Positions 12,421 through 23,637 of a stretch of 64,000 nucleotides of DNA are shown one piece after another. A program made the position numbers and the translations under genes. Every line of letters begins with the position of its first letter. Positions within the stretch are counted from its first letter, which is position 1. The DNA comes from Halichondria panicea (lineage: Eukaryota > Porifera > Demospongiae > Suberitida > Halichondriidae): assembly GCF_963675165.1 (NCBI RefSeq), contig NC_087382.1, positions 6,372,315-6,436,314 of the forward strand. Direction: 5' to 3'. The notes beneath the pieces were generated by a model. That model saw only the letters and a list, made by a program, of their open reading frames with translations. It was not told where the DNA came from and searched no databases.

Positions 12421-12789
12421 TATATAATACTTGTGTTTGCATACCAAGGTTAAAAAGTGCAATGATGTATACTAGTTAGGCCCTGATAAATTCTCACCCA
12501 TTATTAATTCTTGAAAAATGTGCCTATTATTCTCATAAAAAATCCGATTATTCTCATAAAAAGCCCAAAAATGTGACATATTAAAATTAAGACGTAGACA
12601 CAGCACATAACTGACACACAACGTAATAATTAATGATTCTCAGTGTTATCTTGTTATCTTGCTGACTTGAACTGATCCTCAACTTCAGCATTGTTGTTTG
12701 CCATGAAAACGTCGTTATGCAAAACTTAATGTAATGATATTTACCAAAAATGGACATTGCCTATTATTCCCAATTATTCTTTAGACACC

Positions 12790-12997
12790 TACGTATAGTG
12801 GGTAATTTTCGTGGGGCAAAATATTCGTGGTTTTCGTGGTTGGAGGTCTGACCACGAATATTTACCCACGAATGAAGCGACCTTGCCTACCTTTACCTAC
12901 AATCCAAGCAGCAACCACGAAAATATTACCCACGAAATGTCTCAATATTGCTGAACCACGAATATTTTGTTCCAAGAAAATTACCCGCTATACGGTA
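12790..12997. mobile_element. MITE of the CGTATAGCGGGTAATTTTCG family
   Basis: Starts ACGTATAGTGGGTAATTTTC and ends with the inverted AATTACCCGCTATACGGTA. Internal blocks GGCAAAATATTCGTGG and ACCACGAAAATATTACCCAC are shared with copies at 43318-43523 and 49716-49927. About 208 bases, non-coding. Confidence 0.88.
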
Positions 12998-13281
12998 TTT
13001 TGCTAAAATTATATTCTGAGTATACTTTTTCAGGGCCTAATACTAGTCTTGTGTTTGCATAGAAGTACGATTATTTCATATGGGCTCTCACACACTTCCG
13101 GCAATTGATAAGAGTACAGCAATTAGGACTTCACCCATGCACACTTAATATGTATATAGCTGAAGACTTATAGACTTTAATAGAGCTACTAGACTACACA
13201 GGATGTGAAACATGCACTGGTGTGGTTACAAAATGCAATAAATATCCTATAAGAGTACAGCAACTATAGTTCACCCACACA

Positions 13282-13382
13282 TTCTTTCCCACAATCCACT
13301 GCATTTACACACAGTAATGCACTGAGGGGGATTATATGCACTTGCACTGTGTGTAAATGCAGTAGATTTTGGGAAAGAAATC
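13282..13382. repeat. ~100-bp imperfect hairpin
   Basis: ATCCACTGCATTTACACACA is inverted as TGTGTGTAAATGCAGTAGAT about 50 bases later, with TTTCCCA/TGGGAAA at the outer ends. It interrupts the upstream region of the second small secreted-protein gene and has no counterpart at the first one. Confidence 0.75.
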
Positions 13383-13618
13383 TGCTTTTGGGACTTACGG
13401 CCCACACAGGATGTGTGCATGGTTACAAGATGCGACACTCAATGGGTATGCATTGTGCCAGATGCTCTCCCACCAGCGCAAGAATAACAATTCTTAATAA
13501 TGAATTATCTATACATACGCATGCAGCGGAAAGTCTGATTCCAATCCCATATTCCAGCAAAGAATAGTCAATCTGATGAATATCAATCAAAAAGCTTTCG
13601 ATTCCAGCTCCTATAGAG

Positions 13619-13627
13619 TATAAAAGG
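13619..13627 (+). promoter_or_regulatory. TATA box of the second small secreted-protein gene
   Basis: TATAAAAGG about 127 bases before the ATG at 13746. The context is the same as at 5580, and the leader up to the first donor site is nearly identical. Confidence 0.75.
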
Positions 13628-13745
13628 AGCGATTTGATTGACAAGTTATAACAAGCCAGCAACTCCATGCAACATCAAGTAAGAAGACTAACCAGCTTAT
13701 CTTTCCATCAGTCAAGAAGAAATAGCCCAAATTGAACACTCTATA

Positions 13746-14662
13746 ATGGTAAGAAATACATATACATAATATATAAAAAAAAATGTATTCACCATCTATA
13801 TACTGTTGTATACATGCATGCATGCATTCATGTATAGTTACATGGCAATCATACTATGTCTTGTCTTTGACATTATTTTGTCAACACAATGTTAATACTG
13901 CATGCATGCATGCATGCATGTGATTCAACCTTTTTCTTTTGTTAGACAATGAAGATTGTGCTTGTCGTAGTCGTACTGGTGGCTTGCTTTGCTGCAGTCA
14001 ATTGTCAAGATGCTCTTTGCTTGAGTAATGGATTGCGAGATAATGCAAACCTTCAAGAATGCAACACCATGTTAGCTGTAAGCTCAGTGTTCACTATACT
14101 GCATGCATTCAAGCAACAAATTGACAAGTTTGTTATTAACTTATTTTCTCGACCCATGCATGAATGCATGCAACTATACTATATGTATCATGCATACAGA
14201 CCGCTGCCACCAACCTTGAGGCTTTTTGTCAACTGCCCTGTATCAACGATCTTGCAGCACTTTTCACCACTTGTCAATTACCAAACAGCATAACACAATG
14301 TACGTCTTTTTACATATAATAAAATTATAGTAGTATAAAAATGTTTACTGGTATAAAACAATTTGCATGCAAAGCTACAATTATAGTATAGCCTCGTTCC
14401 CAGCAGGTTGTCTCTAAAATAACGCTATAGGTGCATGCATGCCTGTTCTTTCTCAATGAGAATGGTCTGGTCTGGAGGCTATACTATTGACCATCCATGC
14501 ATGGTTGTTGTGACATATATAATTATTATGTCTCTTAATACCACCTTCTTCTCAGTTTGCCCCGGCGGTACTAGCGCTGGTACTAATGATGCTGCGTCTA
14601 CTGTTGCCGTGCCAATGATGGTGCTCACTGGACTTATTGCGGCTTTGGCCTCACTGTTTTAA
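13746..14662 (+). CDS. Small six-cysteine secreted, probably GPI-anchored protein (copy 2)
   Basis: Coding exons 13746-13748, 13946-14077, 14200-14299 and 14556-14662 give 113 residues. As in copy 1, the first exon ends in the ATG itself and splices to ACAATGAAG. The signal peptide is nearly the same (MKIVLVVVVLVACFAAVNCQ). All six mature cysteines and the C-terminal hydrophobic tail are kept. The main change is an insertion before the tail (CPGGTSAGTNDAAS instead of CPNAGANDAAS). Intact reading frames in both copies, while the neighbouring beta-helix copies are broken, suggest this small gene is retained for function. The family is unrecognised and GPI anchoring is inferred from the tail. 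Confidence 0.8.
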
Positions 14663-15104
14663 GCAGACACAACGTCAAGGATACTATATACTTTTTGAAC
14701 ACAGATATAGTGCTATAGCTCTAGAGAGAGTACATGCATGCACATGCATGTATATAATTATAGTCAGAACTATATAAATTATAGTTTTTTGATTTGTGTG
14801 AAAAAACACCAAATTGGTTTCATAATAATTACAACTGTATGGAACAAAGCATATTTCCCAGCACATTTTAAATGCAGTGAAGTAGTGGCAGCACTATATG
14901 GAATGTTTGTCCGAAGTCCACAAAGTTTCCGTACCTCTCATTTATGCAGAGATATTTGAGAATATCTATGATTTATGAGTTAAAGATAGTTTGTCACTTG
15001 AGTCAAGCATCAATTTTGTGAGCACAGATTCGCTAATTGCTGATAAACAACCCGCTAACGAAGAAAATCTGATGGATTCTCCAAAGTCGCCCCTGGAGAT
15101 CTAA

Positions 15105-15873
15105 GGAAACATCCTGGGTGCAAGTGTACTCCCCTGGTGGATTGTATTGATGATCTTAACAGAGAGAAGGTGAGGCGACATCTCAGCCAGGACATAGTCG
15201 AGGTATAGGGATCATCTCTCTCGGATGCCAGGAGACAGGCGAAGCGCTTGTAGTTTGCCTCAGTTCCGAGTCCGCCTGTTGCCGAGAAAACCAGGGGTGT
15301 GAACGAGGAATGCTCTATCTCCTTGACTCTTCGTTCGTATATATAGGCGTTCTTCCTTTCGTGTTTCCGATAGCACTTGAAGACGTGAGATTAGTGTTTC
15401 TGTTTGAGCGAGCATGTGGGTTGAACACTCACATCACAGAAGGTTCTTTCCGCGTGCCTACCTCCCCAGAATCCGCTCATGGCAACTTCTATAGTCATGC
15501 CCCATCTTGTGTGATGGCAGAGGCTTCCTGAAACGTTTCTCCTGTGACAGGTTGCAGGTCTGGCTCGATGTTAACCTCATGGTACACTTCTGTTAATAAA
15601 TTTGCGGTAATGTGTCGGGTGATAGGGGAATCCACCTTTCCGGCACGAGAGAGCATGTTCACTGAGAAGGAGCTTCCACACGAGCAATTTGAGGGAGTAC
15701 GATTTAGTTTCCAGCCATATCTCAGGGCCAATGCATCGTGAAACGCACCTTTGTGCAGGGTGAATCCAAATTCTTCAATGGGTAGTGTGGTTAGCCAGTT
15801 TGAAGCTCCTCTTTCCGAAGCGAGTGTCATTGCTCTTTTCTGCTGGGTCTGTTGTTCCTTCAGCTGTAAATAC
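15105..15873 (-). mobile_element. Retroelement relic (downstream part of a reverse-transcriptase-type ORF), copy 1
   Basis: The minus-strand translation from about 15873 (LKEQQTQQKRAMTLASERGA) continues as SNWLTTLPIEEFGFTLHKGA, FHDALALRYGW and CSCGSS to about 15495. In another frame it continues with YERRVKEIEHSSFTPLVFSA, then TGGLGTEANYKRF and MSWLRCRLTFSLLRSSIQ, to about 15120. This SNWLT/FRDA-LRYGW/CxCG/SFTPLVFS/RCRLSFSLLRSSI arrangement is one I associate with the region after the reverse transcriptase in animal retroelements. The zinc-finger-like middle is partly deleted and the frame is broken, so it is a relic. The C-terminal block matches the plus-strand relic at 20205. Confidence 0.65.
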
Positions 15874-16317
15874 GTATACCTTGAATAAAGACCAGGTGTA
15901 TATAGTTAGCAGGACAACTACTATTTTGTAGTAATAAAATCAACAGAACGGTCAACCTGGTGCATGGAGTGCTATAGCTTCATTAGATTTATTCCTAATT
16001 TAATGAGGCCAGATGCCTCAGAGACCTGCCCATGAGAATTTAAAACCTATATATATTATAATACGTACAAAAGTCATGTACAAAAGTCATGTACTCATTG
16101 TGTTTGCTTAGCTGAATATGCATGCTGTGGATAATGTTATTGGGGGAAAGGTATTGATTTTGCAGAATTCAAAGTGAAATGATATACTAAGCAGTATATA
16201 GTGACTATTTGCAGTGACTTCAAACTATAACTTTGGGAAACACTTGAATCTGACCAATATAATTATGACAATCATAGATCTGCCAGCAATCTACTAAAAT
16301 GTTTACAGCACTGTATC

Positions 16318-17890
16318 CACAAATATCCATTTGAATAATGTGAGGGCTGACACGAAACTTGCACAAAGAAATGGAACATTTGTTAACTTTAAGCATATGA
16401 GTTATATTCATTGCTCTATATCGTGATACTTACAAACTCGTCCGTTGTTGGAAGAAAGAGGGTGTTGTTCTATTTCCCAGTAAGCAGTGATTCTGTCACC
16501 GGTACGTATATTGATGCCCAAGCTGTTTTTGCAGATCACAGTACACTGTGAACATTACAAACACACTTCTTGAGGATAGGTTGCATTGCATTTAGTGCCA
16601 ACTCAAATAAATGCCGCTGTGAACATCAACATTGTAAATTCAACATTCAGGGAAAATAAATATGTGGTGAAGATTGAGAGGGACAAGACAATATGACGTT
16701 TTGTTTGGGAGAGATGAAGTAACGTCAGTGGTTGTATTATTGCTGGAGAGATCAGTGTTCATCGGCAATCAGCCTTATCAGGATTTAGACGGGATTGTAA
16801 ATGTTGTTGAAATCAAGGCATGTATTATTAATGGATGTACTTTTATTGATAACGGAAAAACTGCTATTGCTTCCGTGTCAAGTAGCATAGTGTTTCATGG
16901 TAGGAATGTATTTATCAACAACACAGGTATAAGGGGAGGTGCAATGGCTTTGCATTTATCAAGGATTTACATGGGCAATTTCTTTTCACTATATTTTTCT
17001 AACAATAGAGCTAACCAAGTGGGTGGTGCCATAATTATGTGGAGGAGAATGTAAAAGCATCATACAAATGCTTTACAAGAACAGGTTCCATTATGGTTGA
17101 CAAGATCCACCAATTGGTACATTTATGAGCAACTATGCAAGTAATGGAGGAGACAATATATATGGGAGTGCACTGCAACGTAGATGTCAAGATACAGTTA
17201 CAACTTCTCTGGTTCTACAATTTAAAATAATCATTGCAAATTTCGGTCTTTCCTCCGTGACCTCTAACCCTTCACGAGTGTGTTTGTGTAATGAGCATGG
17301 TGTTCCCGAATGTGCAAACGTCAGACAACTACCACCTCGCTATGCAGTAGAGCTGTTTACAGTACTGTCTCTCTCGTTGTTGCTGGTTATGATTTTGGGA
17401 CAGTTCAAGGAGTTGTATATACACAGTACCCTCATCTGAAAACATTTCTATCGCTGTTGGTCAACGCGTTCAAGAGATTACAGATCATCGAAAGTGCACT
17501 GATCTGAATATCATGGTTCAAGCACTGAAGAGCAAGCAACATATTCTCAACTGGGCAAGTATCTGGTCCTATTGACAGACTAGAAGTAGAGAAAATGGTT
17601 CATGACTATACCCACATGCAGAAGTACAAAAAATTCAGAACAATCAAGGACAAACTTTTAGTGGTTCCAGTTAAATTACAAATATATTTCTGGAAGCACG
17701 TCCAGCAGGATTCAACCTCACCACCATACATTTGCTCATGTCACAATCAACTAGTAGAGAAAGAACTTTGACCCTCATCCCACTGAGAGTCGTTTGTACA
17801 GTAGAGGACACTGGGTAGATATGTTTAGCAACAGTCGTTGAGATGAGAAAGTGTAACTCCACACAGCCTTGAATTGTCTGATTGAACATA
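16318..17890 (+). pseudogene. Right-handed beta-helix membrane protein, decayed copy 2
   Basis: Homologous to 9230-10150 at high identity: HLNNV.. and VFIGNQPYQDLDGIVNVVEI, then FINNTGIRGGAMAL and YFSNNRANQVGGAI. Unlike copy 1 it continues through the next family segment (FGLSSVTSNPSRVCLCNEHG, then a GYDFGTVQGVVYTQYPHL-type block in another frame near 17385) and fades around 17650-17890 (FLEARPAGFNLTTIHLL). The multi-pass C-terminus is absent. Several stops and frame changes are present. Copies 1 and 2 therefore keep complementary parts of the same ancestral gene. Confidence 0.7.
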
Positions 17891-18622
17891 GTTGTAGCGC
17901 TGCTGCTCGTACACCAAGTGTTTCAGCAATTCTTCACTTCAGCTCTTGTACACACTCTAGTGTGGTGTAATGCTCTTGTGCACTTGAGAATTAGTACAGC
18001 TGTTTGATTACGAGATCGTGAGGAAAATATAATGTCACTGGGAACTTTTATACACATTTCGCTGACAGAACTGTAGAAGAGTACTCACGCAGTTGTTCTT
18101 GGTCACTATATAGGTGATCCCAACAGCTCAATGAGGTACTAATTGAAGAAGGATATGTAATCACGTAGATTGATAAACACTTCGGACAAACTTTTTGCAT
18201 TTTGAATCGTTCTCTTGATCAAGTACTTTCATTCCAGTTAATCCCTTGAAAGCTTTGAGGCTGAGAATTGAATCTTTATCTCTTCCAAAGGGATCCGTTG
18301 GACCTTTGAGAAAATTAGTAGCAAATCTCATCTTTGCGATTTTTTTGATTTCATACTCTTCTAGGCCAGAGGTGTTGAGGTGTGGGAAGCTGAATGACTT
18401 TGGAGCAGTACGTTGGTTTGGTACTTCCAGCCATTAATGTGTCCCAGAGAATGCATGTTGTCCAATCCTAAATTTCCTATACTATGTGCGCATGCGCAAA
18501 CATAGAGTGATTTTTATTGTCCCTGACCGGATTCAGCCTTATAAAAGGGAGTAGATGTACCGTAGTAGTATACATAATTATCATGATTAGGCTCATAATC
18601 GTATGATGTGCTATAATTTGTT
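17891..18622. other. Gene-free stretch
   Basis: No exon is supported. An isolated open frame at 18246-18437 has no recognisable domain. GCGCATGCGC occurs near 18487. Confidence 0.45.
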
Positions 18623-18631
18623 ATTAGCGAC

Positions 18632-18765
18632 CAGAAAAAGGTTCGACATGCGTGCACGAATCACTACAAGTTCAGTGTACTGATGTCATTGCGGTCACGT
18701 GATGATGTCCAGGCCAAATGCACTGAACTTGTAGTGATTCATGCATGCATGTCGGACTTCCTCTG
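18632..18765. mobile_element. 134-bp MITE with 9-bp target-site duplication (CAGAGGA/TCCGACATGC type)
   Basis: The left end CAGAAAAAGGTTCGACATGC pairs in reverse with the right end (CAGAGGAAGTCCGACATGC read inward). The arms continue with GAATCACTACAAGTTCAGTG, so the element is almost wholly a hairpin. The flanks ATTAGCGAC (18623-18631) and ATTAGTGAC (18766-18774) form a 9-bp duplication with one change. Related in end sequence to the element at 7270. Confidence 0.82.
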
Positions 18766-19301
18766 ATTAGTGACTGGAGAGTGTACAGCCAGAGGGTTTC
18801 TAGATAAAGCAGCAAGGAATTTAATCAGCACTAATTAATTACCTGTGACATCCATCCGGGATCCCATTTAGCCCCACACCCAACTCTCCTCCGGACCAAA
18901 AAGCGGGCCTATGAACAAGGAATAAGAGAGATTGAACATGCTAACTGGTACTCTCTGCCACAGGGGGGTTAGGTAATGAGGCTAACACATTTTACGAATG
19001 ACTGGCATCACTACTGGCAACCAAATGGAATAATCCCTACAATAGTACGATGTGTTGGCTAAGATGCCGACTATCGTTCTCTCTCCTCCGGTGTGGCATT
19101 TGTGTGAGTATATACATGTAGCTTTAAGTACATAACTACCGTACAGTGGTCAATCATGTCCATTAGAGGAGCCAGATCCTCGTGTGGGCACGCAGTAATA
19201 ATCCCTACAGCTGTCGACCTGGTAAACTCAGAATCTAACATTACAACATTATGCACATGAAGAAAATACACACATGAAGAAAATACAAAGTTAGTGATAC
19301 A

Positions 19302-19465
19302 CAGTGGAACCTCTGCAACCACCTCCAAATAAAGGCCAGCTGCTATATAACGGCCAGGCACCCAGGTCCCAAATGAACAGTTTGTGTACAAAACAACCTC
19401 TCAACAAAGGCCACCTTTGTATAACATTGTTCCCCAAAGGTGTCCGCTTTAAAGGGGTTCCACTG
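19302..19465. mobile_element. MITE with CAGTGGAACC ends
   Basis: CAGTGGAACCTCT at the left is mirrored by GGGGTTCCACTG at the right, bounding about 164 bases. TA lies next to both ends, consistent with a Tc1/mariner-type insertion, but the left boundary is two bases ambiguous. Confidence 0.7.
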
Positions 19466-19618
19466 TAGTTAATGTTTTATGTTAAGCTCACGTGGCTGCT
19501 ATTTCTTGATCGAAGGCAAGAAAGACAAAGAAGTCGTTAAAAATGCATTCCAATGACGACATTCAGCTGATGGAAAGTAAGCGCCATAGAGTGGCAGAAT
19601 CAACTTACTTCTTTTTCT

Positions 19619-19743
19619 TGAGGAGGTCCGACAGGCGCGGTGCAGCTTAAGCCTTAATTACTCTCAGCAGATGTGGGCGGATAATTATTGCTCAATCAAA
19701 GGCTAATTACTTGAGCTGCACCACGCCTGTCGTACCTCCTCTG
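19619..19743. mobile_element. MITE of the GAGGAGGTACGACA family
   Basis: GAGGAGGTCCGACAGGCGCG and GTGCAGCT on the left are inverted on the right as AGCTGCACCACGCCTG and TCGTACCTCCTCTG. The target duplication is not recognisable. A solo end, CAGAGGAGGTACGGCATGCG, lies just downstream near 19778. Confidence 0.78.
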
Positions 19744-19947
19744 CCATGTGAGTACAGCTAAGGTTCTGTCACCAGACAGAGGAGGTACGGCATGCGACAG
19801 CTGGAACAGACACACATGCAGACAGACACACACACCCACACAGCACACAGTCAGCTTTACCGTATCCCTTGTGCAGCTATGTCTCGAGGCCTAATTATAG
19901 CTCTTAAAAACTATATAGAGTCTACGTACCTTAATGTTACTATTATA

Positions 19948-20752
19948 GACGGGTAGTAATTTTAGCGTTTTCAGATTTTTCTCTGTTTTTAGGGACTAAT
20001 TTTGGTGGATTTGTGCAAATTCATTACCACAATAATTATGTCTCAAAAGATGCAAGTACAGATGACAAAAAGGCTACCTTGCTTAGCTTACTCTCAAAAG
20101 TACATTACAAAAAAAGAAAAAAATGTTTTTAAATGATTTTTAATTGTGTTTTATTATTAGCGCGCACTTAATTTAGCGAACCTCTCTAGCATCTACATAC
20201 AGACGACATGAGCTAGAAAAGAAACACCACTATGAACAGTGTATTCGGGAAGTGGAACACTCGACTTTCACACCACTAGTCCTCTCGTCTACTGGAGGCA
20301 TGGGAAGAGCTGCGACAACATTCTACAAGAGACTGTCGTCGATGCTCAGTGAGAAGAGAGATGTACCCTACAATACAATGATAGGGTGGATAAGATGCCA
20401 GTTGAGCTTCGCTCTACTGAGGGCATCCATTATGGCAATTAGGGGTGCCAGGTCATCAAGAAACAGACCAGCTAAGGATGTACTTCTTGAGCCAATCGAG
20501 GTCCAAGGTTGTCGAGGGACACCTAGAACGTAACTAAATGTTTCAACATTAATTTTTATTTTCACTTTTTGTTTTGTAGCAACTAATTCATCATTATATT
20601 ATATACATGTACATGGTTTCATTTAGTACTCAGTAATTTATGTACTCAGTAACTCAGTAGTTTTGCCCCCCCCCCCAAAAAAAAACAACAACTTAATTTA
20701 GCGTTAATTACAAATTCGCTAAAATTCGCTAAAAATTCAATTAGTACCCGTT
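19948..20752. mobile_element. ~805-bp element with GACGGGTA-TAATTTTAGCG ends enclosing a retroelement relic
   Basis: GACGGGTAGTAATTTTAGCG on the left is inverted on the right (CGCTAAAAATTCAATTAGTA then CCCG). TATA flanks both ends. The reverse-transcriptase-type relic at 20205-20535 lies inside. Either the relic was captured or one element inserted into the other. Confidence 0.6.
20205..20535 (+). mobile_element. Retroelement relic (downstream part of reverse-transcriptase-type ORF), copy 2
   Basis: The continuous plus-strand translation includes HYEQCIREVEHSTFTPLVLS, then STGGMGRAATTFYKRLSSML and WIRCQLSFALLRASIMAIRG. It aligns with the minus-strand relic at 15120-15400 block for block. It ends at a stop near 20533. 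The upstream reverse-transcriptase domain is absent. Confidence 0.7.
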
Positions 20753-20759
20753 TATAAAA

Positions 20760-22390
20760 GTAACAATAAGGTACTTATTTTGTGGTTGCATGCCTATCAC
20801 AACTACCGCATATCTTCTAATTTAATTTATCAACCACTTCTAATTACCCCGGACACTCTTTTGGGCAATTTTCGTTGTTCTAATACAACGGACACTCTGC
20901 TTTAATAATATTATTACTTGAAAAGTTGAGATGGCAAGTATTAAGTGTAAAAGCTAAGAACTTTGAACTCGAACGTTGGCGCTAGCTATATATAATTATT
21001 TGGCTGACCCATCAAAACTGTCTCGTGCTACCCATACATATACCATGTGGAGCACATCCATGCATGCATGTGCGTTTTTTGTGGGAGATTGGTTTAAAGA
21101 AGATCTTCGAAGATACTATATTCTATCTCCTGTTGTCACAATGAAATTGCCGTCCCCAAGCCAGAGGCTGTACTCCAGATATGGGGTGATATCGTTATAA
21201 ACTGTATGTATTCTACACCTGTGGGCATCTGTGTTTTTTTACGTGGAATTTATTAATCCGAGGCACGTCTGCTCCCCTGTGCATGGCTGCATGCAAGTTC
21301 TGTACGTGTTTATAACATGGAAAGACGCTCCATATCCTCATTTGCTTCTGATTCAACTTAGGTGGTATATGAAATGTGTCTTAAAACGTCATAACCACAA
21401 ACGTGTTTGTGGTTGGAAACTTCTCAACTGAAAAATATTCAACACAAGCTTCCATGCATGGTAATTGGCTAAGTATCTAATTGTACTCAGCTATAAATTT
21501 AAAATTTAAAGTTGCGCATGTACCTCAGACCGCTGGGATAAAGTTATAATAGTGCAACAGACATTACCATGTGTTTTGAGAATTGGGATACCATAGTGCA
21601 GATCAGTGTATAATTATATGAACTAAAGAGTACAGCATTCTCAACCAGCCATGCATGATTGCAACGCCTCTAGCTCTTGTCTCATTAATAGCCTTGTGTA
21701 CAAATGTGGTGCTGACATTAATTTTTACAACACTCTAGTCAGTGCATGCTATTATGAGCATAAAAGCTGGCTGTATCGTGCAAAGCACTCAGTTATAATT
21801 ATAGTCATTAATACGTATGTATGAAAACAATGGCACACCGTCATTTAACTTCATCTCATTTTATATTCCATAGTAAAATTGGTCATGCACGTATAGCTCT
21901 CCTCCTCATCAATTAATGCCACATACATGTAGTTTACCATCTAAACGGAGTATTGGACTCGATGGAAAATGATAATGAAATTTGCTCATTTTCTCAAAAG
22001 GTCGTTGGAATTTACAGCATACTTGCGTATAAGTCAGGGCACTTGTGCGATATAAGTTAACATACTTGCATGTGTATAATAGGTCAGGGCATTTAATTGT
22101 GTATAAGTGAAAGTACTTGTATACAAGTCAGGTTATTATGTATAAGTCAGGGTAGTGTGTATTATATAGTCAGCACTTACGTGTATAATTAAGTCAATGC
22201 ACTTAATATGCATAATTAAGTGGATAAAATTAACATTTTGACACAAACGGCACCCCATATCTATATACACAGCGTTATATGCTTTTATAATAGGTATACT
22301 TCCTTTAATTAAAAGAGGGTCACAGCTAAAGTCAACTGAGTTCAAAACGGCTCCTGAAATAGTCAGCCGTGTATGTGAAGCCAGCATACG
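20760..22390. other. Gene-free AT-rich stretch with degenerate tandem repeats
   Basis: No supported exon. Around 22015-22200 a roughly 30-40-base unit containing TATAAGTCAGGGCACTTGTG recurs several times with heavy divergence. Confidence 0.5.
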
Positions 22391-22391
22391 T

Positions 22392-22985
22392 GCATGATCA
22401 GTGGAGTGAAAGGTCCGAGTGGTGTAGCTATCAACAGCAAAGGTCAGATTGTTGTTATAGTGAGATGGGTTGTCCCCAAATCAGTGTGTTCGAAACAACT
22501 GGAGTAAAGGTTCGACTGGTAAAGGATAATTTCACCGCCCAATATACATTAGGTGTTAATTGCTGTTGATAGAAAGATAATATGTACGTTCTCGATGCAA
22601 TAATCGTTGCATTCAGAAGTTTTCATCAGAGGGTCAATTTTCCTGTCAGCAGTCGGCTCTATAGGTGGTGAAAGGCTTGCGTTACACTGATCACCCTGCA
22701 AGTATAGCCCACAACAAAACACTGATTTGGTTTATGTTAGCGTACTTGGAAAGTGTTCACATATATGACCTTTTCTTCCACCACAGTTTTCAAATGAGCT
22801 TTTTCAAAGACTTGTGTATTGCGATGACTCAGGATATGTGTACATCGCTGATGCAGATCATCAAGTACATGTGTTCACTGCTGAGGGGAATTTTGTGCGC
22901 ATGTTTGGCTCCTCTGACAATGATACTGGTCAACTGAAAGGCATTGCGGCCAGTGACGGTGTAGTGTATATCTATTCAAGCAGTA
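22392..22985 (+). pseudogene. NHL-repeat protein fragment
   Basis: Two stretches translate to NHL/beta-propeller-like repeats. Near 22400-22550: GVKGPSGVAINSKGQIVV, then, after a frame change, CPQISVFETTGVKVR. Near 22805-22985: DDSGYVYIADADHQVHVFTA and GQLKGIAASDGVVYIY. These match the GVAVD/YVTD/HRVQVF pattern of NHL repeats found in TRIM-type proteins. The frame change and the missing N-terminus favour a decayed fragment, though the second block ends at a GTAAG and could be an exon. Confidence 0.55.
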
Positions 22986-23637
22986 AGTCATGTGTCTGTG
23001 TTCACAGCAACTGGCATAGTCTGGGGATAAATATTATTGTTCGATCATTTGAGGTGCAAGATTTTATAGGATCTGCCGTTTGTTACCACTGATTCTATTG
23101 CCGTTTACAGTCATACGACTATTTTTTTAACTGATTACGTCCAAGATCAAATCCTAATGTTTCCTGTTTAGCTTTTGTTTTGTCATTCATAGCCAAATCA
23201 ATTAATACACTGATAATTATTGTCGAGATAATAATTATATGTACGATACGTGTGTGAAATTCATGTGTAGTGAGAGTAGACTGTCGTTGTGACCAGGCCT
23301 TTAATAGCTTCATGACCTCATACGCAGGCCTGAGGAAGTTGGGGCGTGGAGACGAGGCTAACACCAGGCGTGTATGCATAATTATCTTCATTATTTTATT
23401 ACACAAGTAGATCTGTAGTCAAGTTTGCTCAATCACTGTATACATCATCATTCCTGCATGCATGTATTTGTGGTTTTAGATACCCACCTATATTTGCTAG
23501 ATCCACCCACATCGTGTGTGGTGGAAGGGTGGGGCTGCAGTGCATGCTGAGTATTTAATCAGTAAGATCTAGATCTACTCTCATCACTCTGACAGTGTCA
23601 ACTGGCTGTTCCTTAAGAACCATCTGATAAAGGAGAT

